Below, piece by piece: positions 23,198-29,922 of a DNA stretch of 31,392 bases. The DNA is from Bacteroidales bacterium (GTDB lineage: Bacteria; Bacteroidota; Bacteroidia; Bacteroidales; JAGOPY01). The notes under the pieces are model-generated. The model had not been told where the DNA came from. It saw only the letters and a program-made list of their open reading frames with translations, and ran no database searches. The stretch lies in contig DAOWEV010000018.1 in the NCBI GenBank assembly GCA_030638325.1, positions 1-31,392 of the forward strand. The letters are read 5' to 3'. The first letter of the stretch is position 1, and every line of letters starts with the position of its first letter. A program made the position numbers and the translations under genes.

Positions 23198-23626
23198 TTA
23201 ACAACATTTCCCATGACCAAAGCCACCTGCCAGATTTATCAGGTTTTTGGAATTACATTCAGGACATTCCACAAGTGTTGTTTTGATATTTATATTGAAC
23301 ATATGTCCACAATTAACACATTGAATAATATTATTGCGAAAGTGAACATTTCCACCTTCAATCGTGAGTAATTTGCCCTGTATCAGAAAGTCTGCAATTT
23401 TTCTCCTGGCTTTCTCGATCAATCTTGTAAAGGTAGGGCGCGAGATTTCCATCTCATCCGCTGCTTCTGAATGCGATACCCCTTCATGATCAGCGAGACG
23501 AATTGCTTCAAATTCATCCAGCGATAGCAATGTTTGACCCAGTACCTTACTTGCAACTCCAATCGGCTTAAACGCTGCAAAAAGCGGGGGTTTATAAACG
23601 ATTCTTTCTTTTTCGGGCCGCGACAT
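23198..23626 (-). CDS. DUF134 (UPF0251) family predicted DNA-binding regulator
   Basis: A 142-residue protein with a sigma-70 region 4-like helix-turn-helix (about 34-85: LLSLDEFEAIRLADHEGVSH, then ISRPTFTRLIEKARRKIAD), the signature of DUF134. A C-terminal zinc ribbon has Cys103, Cys106, Cys121 and Cys124 (CVNCG, CPECN), and the tail ends GGFGHGKCC, which could bind metal. DUF134 genes are repeatedly found next to NifX-like and MinD-type genes. First in its gene cluster, it is the likely local regulator and may bind the palindrome in its own promoter (inference). The 5' leader is about 190 bases long. Confidence 0.9.
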   Translation of the reverse strand: MSRPEKERIVYKPPLFAAFKPIGVASKVLGQTLLSLDEFEAIRLADHEGVSHSEAADEMEISRPTFTRLIEKARRKIADFLIQGKLLTIEGGNVHFRNNIIQCVNCGHMFNINIKTTLVECPECNSKNLINLAGGFGHGKCC

Positions 23627-23655
23627 ATGCTTTTTTAGTTTGAATTAGACAACTT

Positions 23656-23804
23656 CTGGAATGTTGGAATACTGGAATGTTGGAATACTGGAATGATGGA
23701 ATGTTGGAATGATGCAGGGTTATCATTATGTTTTTCATCCATTTTTCCATTCTTCCATTCTTCCATTCTTCCATTCTTCCATTCTTCCATTCTTCCATCT
23801 TTCC
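23656..23804. repeat. Inverted pair of 8-bp-period arrays in the leader of the DUF134 gene
   Basis: The left array (23656-23714) has CTGGAATG, TTGGAATA, ATGGAATG and related octamers. The right array (23745-23804) has six perfect TTCCATTC copies (23745-23792) and a degenerate end. The arrays are partly complementary (GGAATG against CATTCC/CATTCT). They lie between the predicted promoter and the regulator start, so they would be transcribed. Open frames across them (repeated WKNGRMEE) are artefacts. Confidence 0.85.
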
Positions 23805-23810
23805 ACGGCA

Positions 23811-23841
23811 CAAAGATAATGAACATATGTTCAAAAAACAA
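23811..23841 (-). promoter_or_regulatory. Promoter of the iron-sulfur cluster with a palindromic operator in its spacer
   Basis: On the minus strand a -33 TTG (23841-23839) is followed after 20 bases by TATCTTTG (23818-23811), an exact TAnnTTTG. The perfect palindrome GAACATATGTTC (23821-23832) lies between them, where a bound dimer would block RNA polymerase. The regulator, perhaps the DUF134 protein itself, is inferred. Confidence 0.6.
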
Positions 23842-23902
23842 GAAAATGTGAAGAAATTTGCAAGATGTTTTTAAGACAGGATCAGCTTGTGTGTTTCATC
23901 CG

Positions 23903-25669
23903 CTACACGTAGATATCATCAATCAAAGTGTCATATTTTTGGTGGAGGAATTTACGCCTGAGCTTCAAAGTAGGAGATAGCTCGCCTGACTCGACTGCCC
24001 ATTCATCTGTAAGCAATATGAACTTCTTGATCTGTTCAACTTTATCCAGTTCCGCGCTGAGGGTATCAACTTCTCTTTTGATCCTGTTGAAGATCACCTC
24101 GTTTTGTATACTTTCTTCCCGCCCATTGTAGGCTATCCCTTTGACTTCGCACCAGGATTCAATGTGTTCGAAATTCGGTACGATCAATGCCGTACAAAAG
24201 TGACGGTTTTCTCCAACCACCATAAGGCTGTCAATAAATGGTGATTCTTTCATCTTGTTCTCCACCATTTGTGGGGCAATAAATTTGCCGCCGGAGGTTT
24301 TGAATATCTCTTTTTTGCGGTCGGTGATCTTCAGGTACCTGCCGTCTTCCAGATGGCCTATGTCGCCGGTATGGAGCCAGCCTTCATCATCGATGATTGC
24401 TTTGGTTTCTTCAGGTTTGTTATAATAGCCTATCATAACACTGGGACTCCTCGTGAGAATTTCGCCATCCCCTGCGATTTTAATTTCAACACCCGGAAGG
24501 GCCGGCCCCACAGTACCGAATTTGAAACCGCCTGCTGCAAAACTTGAGACTGCAATTACCGGAGAAGTCTCTGTCAGTCCGTATCCTTCCAGGATGGTGA
24601 TCCCGGCCGCCCAGAATACCCGGGCCAACCTGGACTGTAAGGGTGCGCCTCCGGAAATGATAATATAGATATTGCCGCCCATGGCCTGCCGCCATTTCTT
24701 GAATATAAGTACATCCGCTATTTTTAACTGAAACTCATACCACCAGCCATTTGCGCCGTGCATTTCATAACGGTACCCAAGGTTTAAAGCCCAGAAGAAC
24801 AGCTGTCTTTTAATACCTTTCAGATTCCTTCCGGCCTTCAATATTTTATCAAATGTTTTTTCAATGACCCGGGGGACAGCCCCAAAAGTATGGGGCTGGA
24901 TCTCGCGCATGGCCGGGCCAACTTCTTCAATCTTATCTATATAATAGATCGATAAGCCATTATACTGGAACAAATAGTTCAGAATACGTTCAAAGATATG
25001 GCACAGGGGAAGAAAACTGAGTACCCTCTGCTCGGGATGATAGTCAGGTATGGTGTTGGCCCCTAAAAAGTTGTGGATAATGTTTTTATGCGAAAGCATA
25101 ACCCCTTTCGGATAGCCTGTTGTTCCGGATGTATAGATTATGGTAGCCACATCCTCCGGTTGAATGCCTTCTTTGATCCTTTCCAGAACACCCGGATCAG
25201 GATGTTCTTTCCCCAGTGTCAGGATCTCGGTCCAGCTCCTGGCTTCATGTACATCTTCGATACTGAATACTCCTTCAATATTAATATCCTTGATAATACC
25301 TGCAATATTTTCGTAAACCGCTTCATTGGATACGATTACATATTTAACTTCTGCATCATTGAAAATGTATTTGTAATTGGATTCGCTGATGGTGGGATAA
25401 ACCGGAACCTGGATAGCTCCGATCTGGAGCAGGGCCATATCAAAAAAGTTCCACTCGGGCGAATTCAGCAGGATGGTAGCTACCTTGTCTCCTTTTTTAA
25501 TTCCAATTGAAAGGAAGCCCAGGCTCAGCATATTGGCAAAATAAAGATAATCTTTTGATGAGTAAGCAACCCATTTATCATCAATTTTTTTATTAAAAGC
25601 ATCCTTTTTCCAGGAGTATATGCCTTTATATTGTACTAACAGGTCGAAAATCCGGGTTATTTTTTCCAT
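23903..25669 (-). CDS. AMP-dependent long-chain acyl-CoA synthetase (FAA1 type)
   Basis: It activates long-chain fatty acids to acyl-CoA via an acyl-adenylate. The 588 residues hold IIYTSGTTGYPKGVMLSH (P-loop-like AMP-binding motif from about residue 177), SGGAPLQ near 339, the adenylation motif EGYGLTETSP (361-370), WLHTGDIG near 431, and LKITDRKKEIFKTSGGKFIAP with the catalytic lysine region. It starts 38 bases after a close paralogue on the same strand, so the two are probably co-transcribed. The substrate chain length cannot be told from sequence. It ends about 60 bases before the promoter of the next cluster. Confidence 0.94.
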   Translation of the reverse strand: MEKITRIFDLLVQYKGIYSWKKDAFNKKIDDKWVAYSSKDYLYFANMLSLGFLSIGIKKGDKVATILLNSPEWNFFDMALLQIGAIQVPVYPTISESNYKYIFNDAEVKYVIVSNEAVYENIAGIIKDINIEGVFSIEDVHEARSWTEILTLGKEHPDPGVLERIKEGIQPEDVATIIYTSGTTGYPKGVMLSHKNIIHNFLGANTIPDYHPEQRVLSFLPLCHIFERILNYLFQYNGLSIYYIDKIEEVGPAMREIQPHTFGAVPRVIEKTFDKILKAGRNLKGIKRQLFFWALNLGYRYEMHGANGWWYEFQLKIADVLIFKKWRQAMGGNIYIIISGGAPLQSRLARVFWAAGITILEGYGLTETSPVIAVSSFAAGGFKFGTVGPALPGVEIKIAGDGEILTRSPSVMIGYYNKPEETKAIIDDEGWLHTGDIGHLEDGRYLKITDRKKEIFKTSGGKFIAPQMVENKMKESPFIDSLMVVGENRHFCTALIVPNFEHIESWCEVKGIAYNGREESIQNEVIFNRIKREVDTLSAELDKVEQIKKFILLTDEWAVESGELSPTLKLRRKFLHQKYDTLIDDIYV

Positions 25670-25707
25670 AATTGAACGATTTTAGCGGGTAGCAGGTGCA
25701 ACACTGA

Positions 25708-27468
25708 TTATTTGAATAATTTTTCCAGTTCTGTTTTATACTTCTCGTTAATATAGCGGCGTTTTATTTTAAGGTTGGCAGTCATTTCTCCTGTTTCAAT
25801 AGAAAATTCATGATCCAGGAGTTCGAAGCTTTGTATCTTTTCACTATGACCAAAGAATGTATTGTGAAGATCAATCTCCTTTTTATATCTCTTTTTGATT
25901 TCAGGATGATTGATCATTTCTGCATTTGAAGTATATGGTATCCCTTTTATGTCACACCAGGATTTAAGGTGTGTGAAATCGGGAACTACCAGGGCCGCGG
26001 CATATTTCTGATTTTCCCCAAGTACCACGATATTATCGATGAAGGGGGATTCCTTGAATTTATTTTCCAGGATGGCCGGGCTGATATATTTTCCGAGGGA
26101 GGTTTTAAAGATATCCTTCTTCCGGCCGGTAATTTTCAGGTGGCCTTCGGGAACTATAACTCCTATATCACCGGTATGGAACCAACCATCTTTGAGCGCT
26201 TCCTTCGTAAGCTCCGGCTCCTTATAATAAGCTTTCATAATAGTTGGCCCTTTGCACAGGATCTCTCCATCTTCAGCTATCCTGACTTCCACATCCCTTA
26301 AAGGTTTCCCTACTGTGCCAAAGTTCCTGCCACCTTTTTCAAAGTCGTTGACAGAAATGACAGGAGAAGTTTCGGTCAGACCGTAGCCTTCCAGTACAGG
26401 TATCCTGGCGGCCGTAAAGATCCTTGTTAGACGTGGTTGCAGGGCTGCCCCCCCGGATACTATTACACGTAGTTTCCCGCCCAGAGCCTCCCTCCATTTT
26501 GAAAAAATTATTTTGTTGGCTATTGAAAGTTGAAGCTTGTATAAAGGATTTTTGCCATGCAGTTCGAACTTCAGTCCAAGATTCACCGCCCAGAAAAAGA
26601 GTGTTTTCTGTATCCCTTTCAGCTTAAAGCCTTTAGCTATTATTTTGTCATATACTTTCTCCAGCAGCCGGGGTACTGTTGTGAGGATCTCCGGCCTGAC
26701 TTCCCTGATGTTATCGGCGATCTTCCCCATGTTTTCAGCGTAATAGATCGAAACTCCCACGTAATGATAAACGTAAATATTCGTTCTTTCATAAACATGG
26801 CATAAAGGCAGATAGCTTACTCCCTTGCAGGTATCGTCTACCGGAAACACATGATATACATTCATTACATCGCTGATGATGTTATTATGGGAAAGCAATA
26901 CCCCCTTAGGGGTGCCGGTTGTGCCGGAGGTATAGATCAGGGTGGCAATATCATCAGGTTTTATGGCGTTGGTCAATGTTTTAAGCTTGTCCGGGTCAGG
27001 ATTAGCGCGACCCAGACCGGTAAGTTCATCCAGGTGCTTTATGCCATCGATGCGATTAAATGAATATACGTCTAAAATGTTGGGAGTATCCTGAATTATG
27101 TGCTCTATCTTTTTATACAGTTCCTGGCTCCCTACAAAAACATACTTAACATCCGAATGTTTCAGGATATATTTATAATCAGATTCGCTGATGGTGGGAT
27201 AGACAGGCACGTGTACAGCACCGGTCTGAAGGATTCCCATATCCACAAAATTCCATTCCGGCCTGCTATTGGAAATGGATGCTATTTTGTCCCCCTTCTG
27301 AATGCCCAGCTTCAACAGGCCGTAGCTTATGCTATTAGCAGTTTCAATGTATTGGTCAATGCTATATTTGACCCACTCCCCGTTTTCCTTGCCTGACAGG
27401 GCATCGTCTTTTGGCCTGAACTTCTGTTTGTAATAGGGTAAAAGGTCAAAGATCCTGGTGACTTCCAT
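25708..27468 (-). CDS. AMP-dependent long-chain acyl-CoA synthetase (FAA1 type), tandem paralogue
   Basis: A 586-residue paralogue of the downstream gene with the same motifs: LIYTSGTTGTPKGVLLSH, SGGAALQ, LEGYGLTETSPVIS, WFHTGDIGV and LKITGRKKDIFKTSLGKYISP. The start is the ATG at 27468, giving MEVTRIFDLLPYYKQ, which aligns with MEKITRIFDLLVQYKG of the neighbour. The frame is open a further 61 codons to 27651, but that stretch translates heptamer arrays and is rejected. A near-consensus -7 element, TATCTTTA (27508-27501), lies upstream. It is the first gene of the synthetase pair. Confidence 0.93.
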   Translation of the reverse strand: MEVTRIFDLLPYYKQKFRPKDDALSGKENGEWVKYSIDQYIETANSISYGLLKLGIQKGDKIASISNSRPEWNFVDMGILQTGAVHVPVYPTISESDYKYILKHSDVKYVFVGSQELYKKIEHIIQDTPNILDVYSFNRIDGIKHLDELTGLGRANPDPDKLKTLTNAIKPDDIATLIYTSGTTGTPKGVLLSHNNIISDVMNVYHVFPVDDTCKGVSYLPLCHVYERTNIYVYHYVGVSIYYAENMGKIADNIREVRPEILTTVPRLLEKVYDKIIAKGFKLKGIQKTLFFWAVNLGLKFELHGKNPLYKLQLSIANKIIFSKWREALGGKLRVIVSGGAALQPRLTRIFTAARIPVLEGYGLTETSPVISVNDFEKGGRNFGTVGKPLRDVEVRIAEDGEILCKGPTIMKAYYKEPELTKEALKDGWFHTGDIGVIVPEGHLKITGRKKDIFKTSLGKYISPAILENKFKESPFIDNIVVLGENQKYAAALVVPDFTHLKSWCDIKGIPYTSNAEMINHPEIKKRYKKEIDLHNTFFGHSEKIQSFELLDHEFSIETGEMTANLKIKRRYINEKYKTELEKLFK

Positions 27469-27513
27469 GTTGCTTGGATTAGTTTCTGCAAAAGCGGGGG
27501 TAAAGATACGAAT

Positions 27514-27661
27514 AACAGTTAACAGTGAACAGTTATCAGTTATCAGGGAACAGAAGACCGAAGACAGAAGTCGGAAGTCCGAAGACGGGAACAGTGAACA
27601 GACACTATCCTGATAACTGTTTACCGCCAACCGCCAACTGTCAACTGTCAACCGTCAACCG
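27514..27661. repeat. Composite of three 7-bp-period arrays between msrA and the acyl-CoA synthetases
   Basis: AACAGTT/ATCAGTT units (27514-27552), GAAGACC/GAAGACA/GAAGTCG/GAAGTCC/GAAGACG (27553-27587), and ACCGCCA/ACTGTCA/ACCGTCA units (about 27622-27661). AACAGTTATCAG at 27528-27539 is perfectly complementary to CTGATAACTGTT at 27610-27621. The second and third families also occur at 282-341. The composite fills the 195-base spacer and ends at the msrA stop codon. Confidence 0.8.
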
Positions 27662-27663
27662 AA

Positions 27664-28161
27664 TTAAAATCGCTTCTGATAGGAATGGCAGTAAGGTACC
27701 CCTCCGGCCTTTTCATAGTAATCCTGGTGGTAGCCTTCTGCCGGGAAAAATGCAGATGCTTTTGTAAGCTTTGTTGCTACCTCGTAACCATTATTTTTAA
27801 GTGTTTGTATAAGTTTTTCCGCGATGTTTTTCTGGTTTTCGTTCAGATAAAATATCTCTGAACGATACTGTTCTCCTACATCAGGGCCCTGGCGGTTGAC
27901 CTGCGTGGGATCATGGATCTCGAAGAAATATTTAGTGAGTTCTTCGTAAGATATCTTTTCAGGATCGTAAGTGACCTCTAATGCTTCTACATGGCCTGAA
28001 TCCTGTCCTGAGACATCTTCATAAGCGGGGTTTTCAACATGCCCGCCTGTGTATCCGACAGTTGTTGATATGACCCCATCCAGTTTTTGCATCAAATATT
28101 CCATCCCCCAGAAACAGCCTCCTGCAAATATGGCTTTTCCTGTTTTTACGGCTTCATTCAT
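27664..28161 (-). CDS. msrA: Peptide-methionine (S)-S-oxide reductase
   Basis: MsrA reduces the S-epimer of methionine sulfoxide in proteins, using thioredoxin. From the ATG at 28161 the product has 165 residues: AIFAGGCFWGMEYLMQKL with the catalytic Cys16, VGYTGGHVENPAYEDV, HVEALEVTYDP, and the C-terminal HQDYYEKAGGVPYCHSY with a candidate resolving cysteine. A CAGGA Shine-Dalgarno-like sequence precedes this ATG. The frame is open to 28353 (64 more codons, including an ATG at 28194), but the extension is unlike MsrA and has no signal peptide, so it is not included. No msrB is adjacent. Confidence 0.92.
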   Translation of the reverse strand: MNEAVKTGKAIFAGGCFWGMEYLMQKLDGVISTTVGYTGGHVENPAYEDVSGQDSGHVEALEVTYDPEKISYEELTKYFFEIHDPTQVNRQGPDVGEQYRSEIFYLNENQKNIAEKLIQTLKNNGYEVATKLTKASAFFPAEGYHQDYYEKAGGVPYCHSYQKRF

Positions 28162-28381
28162 TTCCTGTGGATTAAAAGTTATTATGGTCCACATACACAC
28201 CAGACCAAGGTGTTTCAGTGCCTTTGTGAATATACCTGCAATCCTGAGAACATAAAACAGATTAACACCAGGTGCAGAATAAAAATCTTCATAATTAAAT
28301 CCTGTTATTATAGGTTCATCACAAAGATGCGTACTTTTTCTTGTTTTCCGCATGGGAACACCTAATAAAGAAAAAAAATAC

Positions 28382-28389
28382 TACTTTTG
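28382..28389 (+). promoter_or_regulatory. Bacteroidota -7 promoter element (TACTTTTG) for the DUF4136 lipoprotein gene
   Basis: An exact TAnnTTTG match 42 bases upstream of the ATG at 28432. The sequence TACTTTTGC is identical to those at 1460 and 10530. No clear -33 element was found. The rest of the 270-base divergent gap to msrA shows no gene beyond the rejected msrA extension. Confidence 0.5.
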
Positions 28390-28431
28390 CCCCTGCTTTT
28401 AATGAAATAATATTTAATTCGAATATAGATT

Positions 28432-29199
28432 ATGAAGAAAAGAACAATCGGCAACTTAGCTGCCATTACACTCGTGCTGGGCATTTTTCTGACATCTTGC
28501 TTCCAGCCTAATGACGATGCATACTTAGATGAACTGGACATTACACTAACGTATTACGAGACTGATTTTAACTTCCAGCAATACAACACCTTTGCCATCA
28601 GAGATTCGGTGGGGTTGATACATAATTACCTGAGTGATAATGAGGTAGATGCTTTTTATGCCCCCGGCGGAACATCCGATAATATAAGGTCTTATGTCAG
28701 GGGGAAATTTCTGGCTGAGGGATATACTGAAGTAAGTTCTGATGAGAATTTTGATTTCGGGGTCAACCTGGTTGCTATGTTTTTAAAAAGTACCACTACT
28801 ATTGTTTATCCTCCCGGCTGGTGGTGGGGTTATCCCGGCTATTGGGGATGGTATGGCGGGGGATGGTATTGGAATTCCAGAGACACAAAATATTATGGAT
28901 ACTGGCCTCCGTATTATGGATGGTATCCCTGGGGATACTATACATATGACACCAAGACAGGCTCCCTGCTGACGGAAATGGCTGATGGTGAAAGCTTGCG
29001 TGAATACAGGCTTTTTATCGAAAAGCATACACAGCAGGAGTTGGAAAACATGCCGCCTGATTCCATACCCCCGGTATATTTCAGATGGCAGGCATTGGTA
29101 TCAGGTGTTGCCGGTACAACTGCAGATTATAATAAACAACGTGCTGAAAGAGGTATAGATGAAGCCTTTACGCAATCACCCTATTTGAAGAAAAACTGA
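28432..29199 (+). CDS. DUF4136-like lipoprotein with an aromatic/glycine-rich insert
   Basis: A 255-residue protein with a signal peptide and lipobox LTSC (lipid Cys23). The mature protein follows the DUF4136 plan: a strand-rich N-terminal half (YYETDFNFQQYNTFAIRD, VRGKFLAEGYTEVSSDENFD, FGVNLVAMF) and a C-terminal helix with LREYRLFIEKH and WQALVSGV. Between them, residues about 123-170 are very rich in Trp, Tyr, Gly and Pro (PPGWWWGYPGYWGWYGG), as in several outer-membrane-associated DUF4136 members. The protein is probably anchored in the outer membrane. The beta-barrel gene starts 33 bases later, suggesting a shared transcript. Function unknown. Confidence 0.85.
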   Translation: MKKRTIGNLAAITLVLGIFLTSCFQPNDDAYLDELDITLTYYETDFNFQQYNTFAIRDSVGLIHNYLSDNEVDAFYAPGGTSDNIRSYVRGKFLAEGYTEVSSDENFDFGVNLVAMFLKSTTTIVYPPGWWWGYPGYWGWYGGGWYWNSRDTKYYGYWPPYYGWYPWGYYTYDTKTGSLLTEMADGESLREYRLFIEKHTQQELENMPPDSIPPVYFRWQALVSGVAGTTADYNKQRAERGIDEAFTQSPYLKKN

Positions 29200-29232
29200 T
29201 ATTAACATACCAATTATAAATACTGAATTATT

Positions 29233-29922
29233 ATGAAGAAGATATTAATTACAGCAATAGCGATCCTTATGATCCTGATAACATCCGTAAATGCACAAGA
29301 TATGATGGTGCAGGATGAACTGGTTATTGAACCTGAAGCGTCTGAAGCACCTATCATTGGGGCAGTCACCAATACTTTCCTGAGAAGAGGCCTGGTGAGT
29401 TTTGAGTACAATTTAAGCTTCCCTGTCGGGGATCTTAAGGATTTCATTTCGAGCATGGGATTCCGGGGCTTTCATTTTGAATATAAAGCGGTGCTGGATG
29501 ATAACTGGACCATAGGTGGCTCTATCGGATGGTATGGCTGGTATGAAAAATTAGACAGGCAAACTTATGATTTCGAAGGCGGAGCGCTCACTACCACTAT
29601 TTTCAGATATTTCTATAGTTTGCCACTGAAAGTTGTGAGCCAGTATTATTTCCTTCCGGATGCTTTTGTACAACCTTTCGTGGGCTTGAGTGCCGGAGTC
29701 AGCTACTGTGAAATAAGACAGGAGATAGGTTTTTTAGTGATTACGGATAAACCCTGGAATTTTACGGTCACGCCTGAGGTCGGGGTGCTGATCCCATTCG
29801 GTAGTACCTCAAGCTGGGGAGCCGTTATCAAAGGCCGTTATAACTTTATGGCCTATAATAAAAACAATTTCAATAGTGTTCAATTTATAGATGCCACTTT
29901 TGGCCTGGTATATTCGTATTAG
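29233..29922 (+). CDS. Outer-membrane beta-barrel protein
   Basis: A 229-residue protein with a signal peptide ending VNAQ. The rest shows alternating amphipathic strands typical of an 8-stranded outer-membrane barrel (FEYNLSFPVGDL, FHFEYKAVLDDNWTIGGSIGWYGWYE, FVQPFVGLSAGVSY, TVTPEVGVLIPFG) and ends with an aromatic residue (LVYSY), the usual signal for barrel insertion. It follows a DUF4136 lipoprotein by 33 bases. Its last 38 bases overlap the end of purL on the opposite strand. The function may be structural or a small pore; no specific family was recognised. Confidence 0.85.
   Translation: MKKILITAIAILMILITSVNAQDMMVQDELVIEPEASEAPIIGAVTNTFLRRGLVSFEYNLSFPVGDLKDFISSMGFRGFHFEYKAVLDDNWTIGGSIGWYGWYEKLDRQTYDFEGGALTTTIFRYFYSLPLKVVSQYYFLPDAFVQPFVGLSAGVSYCEIRQEIGFLVITDKPWNFTVTPEVGVLIPFGSTSSWGAVIKGRYNFMAYNKNNFNSVQFIDATFGLVYSY

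Noticed and set aside
23297..23308. A second near-copy (11 of 12) of the GAACATATGTTC palindrome inside the DUF134 gene
   Set aside because: It is within coding sequence, and a similar near-match occurs by chance in the unrelated DUF3822 gene (12114-12125).
23745..23792. Possible CRISPR array
   Set aside because: The units are 8 bp with no spacers between them, and no cas genes are present.
23592..23834. Open frames on the minus strand with repeated WKNGRMEE phrases
   Set aside because: They are translations of the octamer arrays and have no homology or start signals.
28162..28353. A 64-codon N-terminal extension of MsrA
   Set aside because: It is unlike MsrA or any targeting sequence, and the ATG at 28161 has a ribosome-binding site and normal length.
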